64,000 nucleotides of DNA from Gadus chalcogrammus (Eukaryota; Chordata; Actinopteri; Gadiformes; Gadidae): positions 15,642,623-15,706,622 of the forward strand of contig NC_079425.1 in assembly GCF_026213295.1 (NCBI RefSeq), read 5' to 3'. The notes beneath the pieces are model-generated. The model worked only from the letters and a program-made list of their open reading frames with translations. It did no database searches and was not told the origin of the DNA. The first letter of the stretch is position 1, and the number at the start of each line of letters is the position of its first letter. A program made the position numbers and the translations under genes. Positions 35,241 through 52,193 of this stretch are shown here, in pieces.

Positions 35241-37773
35241 TCACGCTGGGTCGAGTTCGGCGTCTATTGGGGGTTCTGTGCTGGGGCCCACCTCCATGTC
35301 CTTCCTTTCCTCAAACCCAGGCACCAGTGGACAGGGCTCAGTCGGTGGCGAAATAGCTTGGGGTAGGTGTACAGAAGAGGCCTGTACACCGGCCTGGGAG
35401 GAGGCTGCCTGGGCAGAGGTGGCCTGGGAGGAGGCTGCCTGGGCAGAGGTGGCCTGGGAGGAGGCTGCCTGGGCAGAGGTGGCCTGGGAGGAGGCTGCCT
35501 GGGCAGAGGTGGCCTGGGAGGAGGCTGCCTGGGCGGAGACGGCCGCCTGGGAGGAGGCTGCCTGGGAGTCTGGTTGGTCTAGAATGGAGAAATATCAGCA
35601 TTAAGGCTCCTACCCACTAGGCGCCCACCCCAGGATGAGGAGTCAGCTGACCTACTCAGGGGGAGGGGGGCGATCGGAAAATGAAGTCAGATCTTATTGT
35701 CGTCGTGGTGTGTGGGGGGGGGGGGGGGGCTGAAGGCGGGCTTTTGCTACCCCCAGTTGAGTCAGGAGGGCAAAGATCATTGGGCCTGAAGATGACTGAT
35801 AGCAAGAAGATTTATGTCGTTTGTACTGCTGAAGACGGCCTGACTTAAAGTCTCCTTGAGCCTTTTCGTGTCCCAAAAATGACCCACTACACATCAATCC
35901 ACGACACAATTCAAATTCTCATTCTCACCTGTGGGGAGCTGTCTTCTGGCCAGCCTCCTCTCCAGGGCCAGCTGTCTGTTAAGCTCGATGCGCCTCTGCT
36001 GCTCCTCTGTCAGGGTGGGGGCTGGGGTGGAGGGGGCTGGGGTGGAGGGGGCTGGGGTGGAGGGGCCTGGGGTGGAGTGGGCTGGGCCTTGGGAGCCCAG
36101 AGGGAATCTCCCAGTGCTGCCAAAGGGTTCTGGATCGTCAAAGACATGCTGCACCGGAGTCACCTCTGTCTCCCCTGAAACAAGTTCAAATGGGTCTTAT
36201 TGACTAACTCTTCAAACTAAACTAAAAAAGGTAAAAAGGAAAAACGCCATCCCTACCAATGAAGTCCTCATGAACCAAAGGCATGTCCAGTCGTATTCTC
36301 TTCAGGCAGGTCTATGGTGTGGGGGGGCGGGGGGTAAATTGATTCATTCAATGATTCATAAAGAGAGTGGGTCACAAAGTAGAAAGAAATACCATGATGT
36401 GTACACCCTGTGCGCATGGATTTGTAAACGGTTCCCTCGGATTACAAATCTGTGCGCACAGATTTGGTTTGTTCTACAACGCAGGGATACCCCATCAAGC
36501 ATTATGACGCTGAATGCATATCTGATTCCAACCAGCATCTAAACAGTATGAATGACTGAAAGTAGTGTTTATCTTTTAACAATTGACTGTACAGTTAAGT
36601 TGGCCTTACAAAAGAAGGCTCCAACATTAGAGCCTTTTTTGTTCTTTAATAGAGTTGCAGCAAGACATAACGACGTAGATTCATAAACACAGCTAAATGC
36701 TTTTTCTTGTTGCATTGAAGTATCAACCAATATATTTTTGAACAGTAAGCAGGACTCAACAATCCCACCTGAACATCCTTCTTGCTTCCCAGCCTCTCCA
36801 CTTTGTCCATGAAATCATCAAATTGCAGTTTGGGATACAATCTGTGGGCCCAGTTCTCCATCTTCTGCATGACTACACGCAGATCTTCTGCCTAATTTGA
36901 GAGACATCAAGAAATGACACACAAGATAATTATGACAATGTCTCGCTAACTCTACTCCTGGTGTTTGACCGTGGCCTATTGGCAACGCCTACCTCATGCC
37001 CTTTGCCTTTAAATCTGACATTGCCAAAAAGGGTCCGTAGAGCTGGTAGTCCCCTCTCTGAAGTGAGCCTGGAATTGAAAGAATTAAAAAATTACAAAGA
37101 GAATATCTAATAAGATCAAATAAGCTGGTCACAAATCATCTTCAAGGACTAATTTTCAATTCATAACAATTATTATTTACATTAGTTTTGCAAACATCCG
37201 CTGCGGCTTAGTGTTTCTGGATTCATCCGTTTTGGAACCTAGTACACCTAACCGCATTCTAATCGTCACTAGCAGCATCCCAATTCTACGACAATGCCTA
37301 CTGACGGCCGCTCAGCTCAACTGCTTTATAGGAGTACCTCTGGGAATCCAGTTTGGGCTGTGGCCTTTTGACCGTCCTTCGTTTAGCTGCGGGAACATCT
37401 GCTAGTTTGGAGAGGTCTCCGTCTTCCTCCCCTGAATCAACCCAAAAACGTTCAGTACTCGGGTGATCACAATTGCTTTGTAGATGTTGGACATCTTAAA
37501 ATAAAGACGTGTGAGATACCAGTTACCATTATAAAATCACATAAGGTTTACTATATCATTCATTTAGCCTTTGGTTGAAAACAGTTTTAGCAGGTAGTTT
37601 CAGTGTACAGACAATAACGTTAGTGTTATGGAGAGGTTACCCTCACCATTACCAAACGGGTCGTCCCCTCCAAGGCCTGGGGAGAGGGGTGGTGGGAGAG
37701 GAGGAAAGCTCTCATCCTCGAACTGGTCATAGTCAGGGAGGTTAAAACGGCCACTTCCAATGGAATCAGACAT
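35241..37773 (-). CDS. tipin: tipin, TIMELESS-interacting protein (complete)
   Basis: Coding exons in transcript order: 37773-37647, 37431-37338, 37068-36993, 36891-36769, 36311-36257, 36174-35929, 35578-35241. They total 352 aa, against about 300 in human. The product binds TIMELESS and RPA in the replication-fork protection complex and supports ATR-Chk1 signalling in the nucleus. Start [20 protein letters not shown]; the Swi3 domain runs through [71 protein letters not shown] and [16 protein letters not shown]. Then come STPAP repeats and the conserved [20 protein letters not shown] helix. The last exon adds a 10-aa repeat, [10 protein letters not shown], about five times, explaining the extra length. 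The frame of this exon follows from the phase-1 donor after QLPT. A non-coding first exon ends at 38263. Confidence 0.93.
35391..35570 (-). repeat. 30-bp coding minisatellite in the tipin C-terminus
   Basis: On the plus strand the unit is GAGGCTGCCTGGGCAGAGGT plus GGCCTGGGAG, repeated about five times with almost no change. In the tipin frame it encodes [10 protein letters not shown]. Confidence 0.92.
35713..35730. repeat. Poly-G run in the last tipin intron
   Basis: GTGTGTG is followed by about 17 G. On the transcribed strand of tipin this is a C run. Confidence 0.9.
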
Positions 37774-38263
37774 TCCTGTAAGGTAGTTTCCTTTTTTATA
37801 TATTTGTCTCATTGTGGCGTTTGTAAGGGTAAATTGCTTGGTAACAATATTTCTTTGATATAATCGTTCTTGTCATTACTTATATCTATACTAGAACAGA
37901 CGATATTACTTTGTACTGCAAAGTGAAATTTAGAGTTAGACCTTGATATTCAATAGGACTAGAACATGCAACACTTTCGGCCAGTTATTGTCCTTCAACC
38001 TCGGTTTGTTGTGTACTTGAGGATATATCAGCGCTAGAACTCTACAAATTCGTTGTCAAGTTGAAAAAGCTAACCAAGTTTAGCAGTAAGGCACCCACTG
38101 ACTTTACCAGGGTTGTTTCAATAGCGATAGCGTCATGTAGGAGTCATATAGATAACAAATGCTCTAGATTTTCATCGAGCAACGGAAGCATTATGTAAAC
38201 GTCTGCGAGGGCAGAAAATGTTGGCATTAAAATCATTTCAGTCTATTGTCGCAACACCTTACC

Positions 38264-38345
38264 TTTATTAAGCGAGGAGCTCAAGCAGACGCGGCAATTT
38301 TCAGAGACTGCCGCTAAAAGAAGCCGCACTACTTCCGGTTCCACC
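38264..38345 (-). promoter_or_regulatory. tipin promoter and 5' non-coding exon
   Basis: Minus strand: AACCGGAAGT (ETS site, 38331-38340) lies just before GTGCGGCTTCTTTTAGCGGC, and the exon ends TTAATAAAG with donor GTAAGG at 38262. The acceptor before the ATG is TTACAG (exon base 37775). There is no TATA box. Confidence 0.55.
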
Positions 38346-38951
38346 TCTCATTTTCCAAAATAAAGGCAAACAATACAATATTTGACTATAATTAAAAAAG
38401 AGCCTAATTAATTAAACACGTTCGTATAATTTGCTGTTAGACACCTTAGGTTTCAGTAGGGTATGTATTGTTACTTAATGAAACATCGTGGTTTGTTGTT
38501 TATTCGTCATTTGTTGAATTCATACAATCTTATTTTGTAGCTACAGCATAGTTTTTAGATGCATACGCTACACAATACATCATCACACCTGGCCTCAAAC
38601 ACACTCAATAACGCGTATCTGACTATATGACAATAGCCCGTATTGATGCAGTTTTGTCAGTTGTCTTTATTTATGCATTCTCTCTACGTTTTACATAATC
38701 AATATGCATTTCCCTGCTGTTATTATATAAAAGAGGGAAAAAACAAGACAATTAAAAAAAAAAAAATCGATTGGAACATGGCATGCTCATTTCACATCAG
38801 ATCCCATGTTCGTAAGAATTGCACAGACCAGTATTGTCCGTGTTTATCAAGTTAAGTCTGACAATTAAAAAAAAGTAATGCCCTTAAAATAATATGAAGC
38901 TGTGATGTCTGCTGTTTGTATTTGCTCAAGACACCAAGCATAATCAAGATA

Positions 38952-39076
<125 letters not shown>

Positions 39077-39083
39077 TGTTTCT

Positions 39084-45044
<5,961 letters not shown>

Positions 45045-46500
45045 GGTGATGTTTGGCAGGCAGTTGGGTTACACCTAAAAATATAACCATAACTAGACTT
45101 CAATAAATCGTTTTTGCATTTTATAACCAGAACAAATGAAGATGAATGGTTGCCAAATGGCAGAAAAACTTAATACCTGGGAATTATTCACCCTAGATTT
45201 AGGTTGAGTTTGAATTAAGCACGAAAAACTTACAGTTTTTAAGTGTCCATAGGTCTTTTGAAAGTTCATCTTCATACAAATCCTATATATTGTAAAATCT
45301 TTGCTATCATCCATTTAAACTAAACTGTCCCCTTCTCACTCCTTATGCATAGCTAAATGCAGCTGCTTTCATTTCAACCAACTGTAAGACACACTGATAC
45401 AAAATGCGATAAGAGACAGAAAATAAGACAGTTTGTCCAGGACTGTCAGTATGAGCGACATATCAATTGAATGTATATTTCAAGAATATACTAAGAAAAT
45501 TAGGTTTTCCTTCAAACAAAGGTAAAGTTTTTTTTCCAAGTCCTCCTGCCAAATGTTGTTTCCCTCTGCAATCAAACTGTCCTCTAGTCCGGTCTCTGTC
45601 TCAGCCAGAAAGTCTCCCTCCCCAACACATGTAGATGTATACCTGCAGCCTGTCCTGCATTCGTCCCTGCTAGAAACAGCTCCCAAATGCAAGAAACATC
45701 CCAAAGCTTCTGGATCTAGTCGCTTCTCAGAAATGTCATCAGTTGGTTTACGGCCAAGTCAACAAAAGCAGTACACAATGGAGCAGGCACTAGGTTTACT
45801 GCCATTCAGTGGTCCATGTACAGCCAAAGCATGACCCCCCTCCTCTGCCCAATCGGTCCCAGCCATTGGAGGTCAGTGAAGTGTGAATGTAATTTGCTGG
45901 AGCAAACAGATCCTTTGGATTGTTGACACTGAGAGCAAAGGTAATAGTGAGCCATGTCTATATATGAACAAATTATGATAATTACATTATTATTATTAGT
46001 GTTATTATTATTAATAATAAATTACATTCTTGAAAACTCATCGACTCATGTGGGACGGGACGAAGAAGTAACCTAGGTGACACACAAATATGCATTGGAC
46101 TTTCATGCAAGGAAGAAACCATCACAAAAATAAAGCATGTGCGTAAGATGGGTGGGGAGAGTATATATATATATATATGCCTAAACTATATTTATTCTCT
46201 TGATAATTATATATCTAACCCAAGTATATAACCCATGATCTCAAAAATATAATTTATAAAATACGTTTTATAAACATAATTGTATACCTTTATATACACA
46301 TTGTATGTTAGGTGAAATGTTGTTTCCAGCATCTCATAGAAACAGAGGTCTACTCACTAACTTTGGTCCACCAGAGCTGGCCATGCACAAACATGAATAC
46401 GTCTATTATCAGGATGGGTAATGCATTGTTCTAAAAACACAGCAACAAAATGCTGAATTGATAAAGTTTAAACTGTTGGCACTGCACTCTCTTTGCTACA

Positions 46501-46503
<3 letters not shown>

Positions 46504-46587
<84 letters not shown>
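46504..46587. repeat. (GT)n microsatellite
   Basis: About 42 GT units followed by imperfect TGTGTTCG-type repeats to about 46630. Confidence 0.97.
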
Positions 46588-46590
<3 letters not shown>

Positions 46591-47056
46591 TATGCGTGTG
46601 TGTGTTCGTGTGTGTCTGTGTGCGTGCATGGGGTAGAACTATAAACCATGTACATTTCTTTCATGTTTGGTCAGCAGATATATTTTGCTTAATTTTTAAA
46701 AGCTTAATGTGTCTGTGCTTGCATTCATGTTTGAATTTGTCTATGTATGTGTGTTCGTGTGTGTAGGTGTGTGTGTGCGTGTAGGCATGTGCAAGTATAC
46801 TTGTATGGATATTGAGTCAACAGACATATTTAGTCTTCCTTTGTGCCATGTGTGCCTCTGTGTTTTTCACTGCGACTTTGCATGTGCGAGAGGTTCATTT
46901 GTATGTATATGAATACAGTGGGCAGAACTGCAGAGAGAAGACAACATGAGCATTTAGCCCTGTGTGTTTAGCATATCAATGGCTCCAAGGCCCCCCGGTG
47001 AGCACCACAGAACCCCTGTGAGCTTTCTAGTCCCCTGTTGCGTGACATGAACTTGC

Positions 47057-47067
47057 TGTATTTAAAG
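47057..47067 (+). promoter_or_regulatory. TATA-like box of the crystallin gene
   Basis: TGTATTTAAAG lies about 30-40 bp before the ATG, so the 5' UTR would be very short. TGCGTGAC (47039-47046), a partial match to a Maf half-site, lies just upstream. Confidence 0.45.
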
Positions 47068-47095
47068 GCCTTTTTTCTGGCTTCACAGAGCTGAC

Positions 47096-48919
47096 ATGAA
47101 CATCTTCACTAAAGTCACAGGATTAGCCCAACAAACTAGGTAGGTTGACAGTGCCTTGGCCCAAACAGAGCCCTGTGTCCTGAGCACCGTTCCCCTTTTC
47201 AAGTGATGACGTGATTATCACACCAGAGCAGTTTTATAGCCTTAAAAAAAAACATTAGAACTCGTAGAACTAACACTTGGAGTCCATATTAGTAGACTTT
47301 TACATATTATGTTAGTGTATATATCGTAACTAAGGATATTCTCAGAGGCAATGTGTTATGGTCAACATTATGTAGCCTATATATGTATTGCTTTTTTCGG
47401 CATCCATCTTTTTATTCATCTAAACACTTATATATTAACCATCAACCATCATAATCCTACTTTTGAATTTGCTGTTATTTCTGTGATTATTCATTCAAGC
47501 TACCTCTTTCTTCGCAGCAAGCTGGGGTCTGTACTCCAACGTGCCTTCTATGGGTCCAGTGGGAGGGTAAGTAAAATTACTTGTTTAATATAAATTAGGC
47601 CGCTTTTCAAATGGCTTTACATTATGCTAAAGGTGCTGACAAATTTCAGTTAATTTTTGTCTTCTTGGTTATATTACTGTTAAAATTATATTATAGTATT
47701 GGTACCTAAAAAGTACCAGTACCTAAAAAGAAGGCATTTAAATTAAATGTCTATTTTCCTTCTATTACAGGTGACCCTTTTTGAGCAGAGGAACTTCGCC
47801 GGCAGACGGCTGGACCTGAGTTCCGACTGCCAAAAACTTAGCGATAAGAACTTCCCCGAGAGATGCAACTCGGTGCAGGTGGAGAGTGGAGCGTAAGCAT
47901 GCAATATGGTCAATGCAATACAAGTATTTGAAAATTATTGATTCCTAAGAGATGTTTCTGGAGCGTATCCTTCTTTGATAAAAATCCATTGAAAAATCCA
48001 TATATTAGCCTAAGTTCCATGATGGAAATAAAATGAAAAAATCATATAACATGAAAGGCATTTCAACATTGAAAACTTAAATCTACTGTATGTGTAATGT
48101 TATGTTACAATGTAACATGTTTGTTCTTAATAAACTTGCATGGTAAAATAAACGTTGATGAAGATGTTGGCCCTTTGTAGATGGATAGGCTATGAACATG
48201 ATAACTTCCGTGGACGCCAGTACCTGTGGGACATGTCTGAGAGGGGCGAGTACAACTGTCATGACAAGTGGTGTGCTCAGGTGGACCACATCTCATCCGT
48301 CCGGGGGATCAAGCAGGTAAGAGACACGGAAAATAGGATTTCCAAAAACTGCCTGAAATCAAAAAGCAAAGTTATGTGCTGCAAAGAGCTAATCCACCGT
48401 TGGTTTAATTGAAAATACGCTCTGGCCACAGGACAACAACCCACCCAGGGCCCAACTGTTTGAGAAGGCTGGCTTCTCTGGTAAGAAAACAGATGTCCAG
48501 GATGACATCCCCAACCTGATGACCCGTCACAGCCTGAACAGAGCCGCCTCCATCCGGGTCCTTGGTGGAGCGTAAGTCAAGGCTTTTTCATTAGGAGGAT
48601 CCGTTATTCTACCAGACCCATTGGTAGAGGGAGAGCCCTTTGCATTAGGAGGAACCGTTATTCTACCAGACCCATTGGTAGAGGGAGAGCCCTTTGCATT
48701 AGGAGGATCCATTCTACCAGACCCATTGGTAGAGGGAGAGCCCTTTGAATAATGTGACAGTTCATTCTTGTCTCATCTTTCCACAGTTGGGTAGTTTACC
48801 AGGAGCCCAATTACAGAGGTCCCCACTACATCCTCGAGAAACGTGACTTCAACAACTCCTCTGACTGGGGTAGCCAGAACAGCACCATTGGATCCATGCG
48901 TAGAGTCCGCTTCAACTAA
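47096..48919 (+). CDS. crybgx: beta/gamma-crystallin, probably crybgx (complete)
   Basis: Six exons: 47096-47139, 47518-47566, 47771-47892, 48181-48316, 48432-48571, 48787-48919, giving 207 aa. A short N-terminal arm (MNIFTKVTGLAQQTSKLG...) precedes four Greek-key motifs, one per exon from exon 3: VTLFEQRNFAGRRLDLSSDC; WIGYEHDNFRGRQYLWDMSE; AQLFEKAGFSGKKTDVQDDI; WVVYQEPNYRGPHYILEKRD. One motif per exon is the beta-crystallin gene plan, while gamma genes pair two motifs per exon. The N-terminal arm also fits the beta type. The name crybgx rests on recall of a fish/chicken family; another beta-type crystallin is possible. The product should be a soluble structural lens protein. AATAAA at 49015-49020 can serve as polyadenylation signal. 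Confidence 0.88.
48592..48750. repeat. Three tandem units of about 60 bp in the last crystallin intron
   Basis: Each unit contains TTAGGAGGATCC or TTAGGAGGAACC, CATTCTACCAGACCCATTGG or a variant, and TAGAGGGAGAGCCCTTTG. The array begins about 20 bp after the exon 5 donor and nearly fills the intron. Confidence 0.93.
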
Positions 48920-49227
48920 GACCAACTGAGCAGTTCTCCCTTTTCCACACTTCTCCAGGAGAGCAAGGCTCCAATGATCACTTCAAAGAAAACCCGTCAG
49001 CATGATGCATCAGAAATAAACAGTGAACGATGAACCCCTCTGTCCCAGTTAATTCATGCTGTCTGGAACAAGGAAATATTTATTGCAATTTGTAATCAAG
49101 AACAGAGGGTTGGTGTCAACCAAGTCAATTTACCAACTCCAAGTTGATTAACCTAGCTATTAAAGTTGGCTTGTGTTTGGGGATTACCATTGTTCCTAGC
49201 AGGTGCCAACAATAGCAGACTTGAGCA

Positions 49228-49831
49228 GGGGCCTCATTACAGAAACTTCCCAACTCTGAAATCCTATCTTGATAGGAAGGCATTTAGGGGGTACGGTATT
49301 ACAGAAGATTTCCTAACTTAAGAAATCCTATCATAACTTAGCCATCACAGAACTATCCTAAGTTAGGAATTTCTAAAGTTAGGATCCCTAAGTTAGGTGG
49401 CCATACACCGTCATAAACTCAAAATAACTGTCAAAAAAACTAGCAGCACTCCTAGGTCTGTATGAGAATGAAGAGGAACATCACAACAGAAACGTGATGG
49501 CTACCGAGACCGCATAATAACTTATTAAAATATGGTCAGGATAATTTAACAACACCTGCAGATATTTAATTTTGGAAGAAATGCTTTACTACTCGTTCTC
49601 TGTACCAATACCCACCATGATAGTACTAGCTTGCCGTTAACAAAGCCTAACCCTAACCCTTTAAGTCTGTTAACGTTAAAAGTAACTCGTTCAATCTCAT
49701 GCATATCAGTGAAGAAACAGACAACCTGACGATTTCCGATCGAAAAGTCTGATTGACAGAATAGTTAGGATTACCTTACTTAAGATGGGAGATGGCCAAC
49801 AGGTTAGGGACTGCCTCTGTAATGAGGCCCC
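49228..49831. mobile_element. MITE between the crystallin gene and ccnb2
   Basis: GGGGCCTCATTACAGA at the left matches TCTGTAATGAGGCCCC at the right. Inside are short inverted CCTAAGTTAGGA blocks. Ends of this type fit Harbinger-like MITEs; I could not fix a 3-bp target duplication. Confidence 0.75.
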
Positions 49832-49889
49832 AGAACATCACCCTTTATTATTTATAAAATGAGCCCACGTCAAACTTCAGCAATATGGT

Positions 49890-49895
49890 TTTATT
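49890..49895 (-). promoter_or_regulatory. Candidate ccnb2 polyadenylation signal
   Basis: AATAAA on the minus strand about 146 bp after the stop codon. Confidence 0.5.
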
Positions 49896-50040
49896 TCCAA
49901 AATGAACAAGTAAAAATCAACAGCAAGTGAGAAGAACCCAATTTTACAAATAGTCATTAAAAAGCCAATTCAGTTTCTCCCAAATAATTCTAAAAATAAA
50001 GGCAAATAATATGTACATAAAAAAATAAAATAAAAATATG

Positions 50041-51970
50041 TCAGTGATTGTTAATCAGGGGTGCTGCCATGCTTGTAACAACATCTGACTTGAGCTGAGG
50101 AATCAGGCTGATCTTCATTAGTTTGCTGCTGGAGTACTTGTTCTTGACAGCCTGAGATGATGAGTGAAAACAATTAAGACACCATTAGTGGATAGGAGCC
50201 ATTGCTAAGCACTATATCAATTAATTATTAAAAATAGGACACTTCTTGCAGTTTCACCCAACTGCCTGAATATCAACAAACCTGAAACTTGGTTTTGCCC
50301 TCATTGACGGTCACTACATTCTTGGCCATGTGCTGCATAATTGGCTTCAGGTGGCTCTCGTCGTAGGTAGCATAGTGGTGCTGTGTGGGCGACTGTAGGA
50401 GAGACGATTTAGTACTCTAGAATGAGACGACTGGAGTACTTTAAACTATAACGCAACATTGAGCTCACCCATGGAAGATCCTCCAGCAGGAGTTGCGAGA
50501 AGCACAGGGATGCAGCAGCGATCTCAGAGGGCCGGTAGTGCACCATGTCATAATCCACCAGCGTCAGCTCCATAAGGTACTTGGCAAGGGTATGCTTTTC
50601 CACATTGGACTGAAAATAGTAAAGCGTCAGCCGTATTAGGTAAATTACACACCATTTGGTCTACCAGATATGCAAACATGCCCAGCTTCAAACCCCAACT
50701 TACATTTGCAGCCTTTGAGGCTCTCCTGAGGAAGTGTAAAGGCAGAGGGCGTCCAAGGTCAAAATTGAGGCACCTGAGAATAAGCTGCTCCATTTGCAGT
50801 ATCTGGGGCTTGGTGAAAGCGTTGTCAGTGATGTATGCAAAGTCTGCTACCTCTGGACAGTACATCTCCTCATACTTTGAAGCCACCAACATGGCTGTCA
50901 CACCTGCAAGCTGGAGCTTCCTGCGAGACACAGGCTGAACCTGCAAGTGCAGACGAAAGTATAAGAATCAAGTTAACCAAGGACAACCAAAGCAGTGACA
51001 CTTCCACTATACCCACCTGTAGAAAACGATCCAGAATGGCAACTGTGAGATACAGAGTCTCTTGCAGTAGCTGGAACCTAGAGTGAACCTGGATCAGCCA
51101 GTCGATCAGGAGGGCCCTCATTCTTTCATTGATTTCATAGCCTTGCAAGTACCTCGGTCGCACACTTTGTTTTTGCTATAGAAGAGAAACCAGTTTGAAT
51201 AAATACAGAGCCAACCGATGAAAAAACATGGCAATACATCCATCTGGAAGTGTAATTTACCTCAAGAGCCATGAGATAGGAATATATGTCCTTCACATAT
51301 TCAGCACACAACTGTGGCATGTCCCCATCCTGTTCATCAATATCTTCTACAGTAAGGAGAACGTCAGAAAAAGCCTGGCAGAGTTCCTGTTCTTTCATGG
51401 AGACGTCAGTTGATTCTTCACACATGGGGAAGGCTTCTTGACCTTGAACTGGAGGCAGCAACGTTACTGCAGCCAGCTTTAGTTTTGCCTTCTGGTTCAG
51501 GGTTGGTTTTGTGGTAGCCTTGCCATGTAGAGTCTTCTGATGGGACATTATTATATTTTTACTCACATTGGGCAAAGCCAGTCTAGTATAGATAGATGTA
51601 TGGATGCAGATGCATGTATAGATAGATACGTTACCTTTGTGTTTAGAACTACACCGGGGGCGTTTGTAAGCTCTCCGAGAGCTGCTCTCCTTGGGCCACC
51701 AAAAGTTGATTTACCCATTTTTAATGCGTTCTCTGGGCCAGTGGTGAGCTGAAAATAAAAAGTATTTACTTAACACAATTAGAGTTCACCCCTGCATAAC
51801 AAATTAGTAAAACTAGCGGAGTTAAGACAACACAGCAAGACCGGTCACATGCTAGCAGGTAGCATCTTTAGCAAGCAGTCATGAGTTAACGTTAGTATCG
51901 CTGATGTAATGTTGCATATCTAAGCAGTATATTCTTTACTTACGCCAGCTCTAACTTGGATCGACGACAT
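50041..51970 (-). CDS. ccnb2: ccnb2, G2/mitotic cyclin B2 (complete)
   Basis: Eight exons in transcript order: 51970-51944, 51748-51635, 51536-51261, 51175-51017, 50940-50704, 50609-50469, 50392-50282, 50151-50041. All are multiples of three bases, giving 391 aa. The protein activates CDK1 at mitotic entry. The N-terminus has a destruction box, RAALGELTN, for APC/C-driven removal. The cyclin box follows: [55 protein letters not shown], then FAYITDNAF and [16 protein letters not shown]. The C-terminal cyclin fold includes [21 protein letters not shown]2 is preferred over B1 on the overall sequence and the promoter. A broken partial duplicate lies 2 kb upstream. Confidence 0.95.
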
Positions 51971-52100
51971 GGCTGAGTGCAAGATTCGTATTAAAATACC
52001 TCGAGGAAAGGTAACGTTACTGGAATACTTCAAACAAACTGTTTTAAAAATTCACCATAAGCTGTTGGAAACGCTGATAAACACTGCTTACCCTGCAACC

Positions 52101-52193
52101 ATTCAAATACCGCTCGTCCACTACTCATTGGTTACAGCTGAGAAAAATGCAAGCTTCTCATTGGTTACTAGATGATTACAGATTGGGTTCAAA
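52101..52193 (-). promoter_or_regulatory. ccnb2 cell-cycle promoter: NF-Y CCAAT boxes and CDE/CHR
   Basis: On the minus strand, in transcription order: CCAAT (52186-52182), CCAAT (52164-52160), CCAAT (52131-52127), then GCGGTATTTGAA (52113-52102), which is a CDE (GCGG) four bases from a CHR (TTTGAA). The two proximal CCAAT boxes are 33 bp apart. This arrangement is known for vertebrate cyclin B2 promoters, where NF-Y activates and the DREAM/MuvB complex represses until G2. It lies about 130 bp before the ATG. Confidence 0.85.

Larger units (their letters stand above)
45045..47095. promoter_or_regulatory. Shared upstream region of lctl and the crystallin gene
   Basis: The two genes are divergent and this 2.05-kb stretch is all that separates their start codons. 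It holds a TTTTTAG splice-acceptor-like site before the lctl ATG (so an upstream non-coding lctl exon is possible), a 93-codon open frame at 45553-45834 with no recognised domain, a (GT)n run at 46504-46587, and near the crystallin start a TTTAAA box. I cannot point to individual lens factor sites with confidence. Confidence 0.5.

Noticed and set aside
45553..45834. A 93-codon open frame between lctl and the crystallin gene
   Set aside because: No domain, signal peptide or homology is recognised, and the length is within chance for this sequence.
48592..48750. Regular repeats that might suggest a CRISPR array
   Set aside because: The units are contiguous tandem copies with no unique spacers, in a vertebrate intron.
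49640..49662. CCTAACCCTAACCC resembling telomere repeat
   Set aside because: Only two units, inside a MITE. This is expected by chance.
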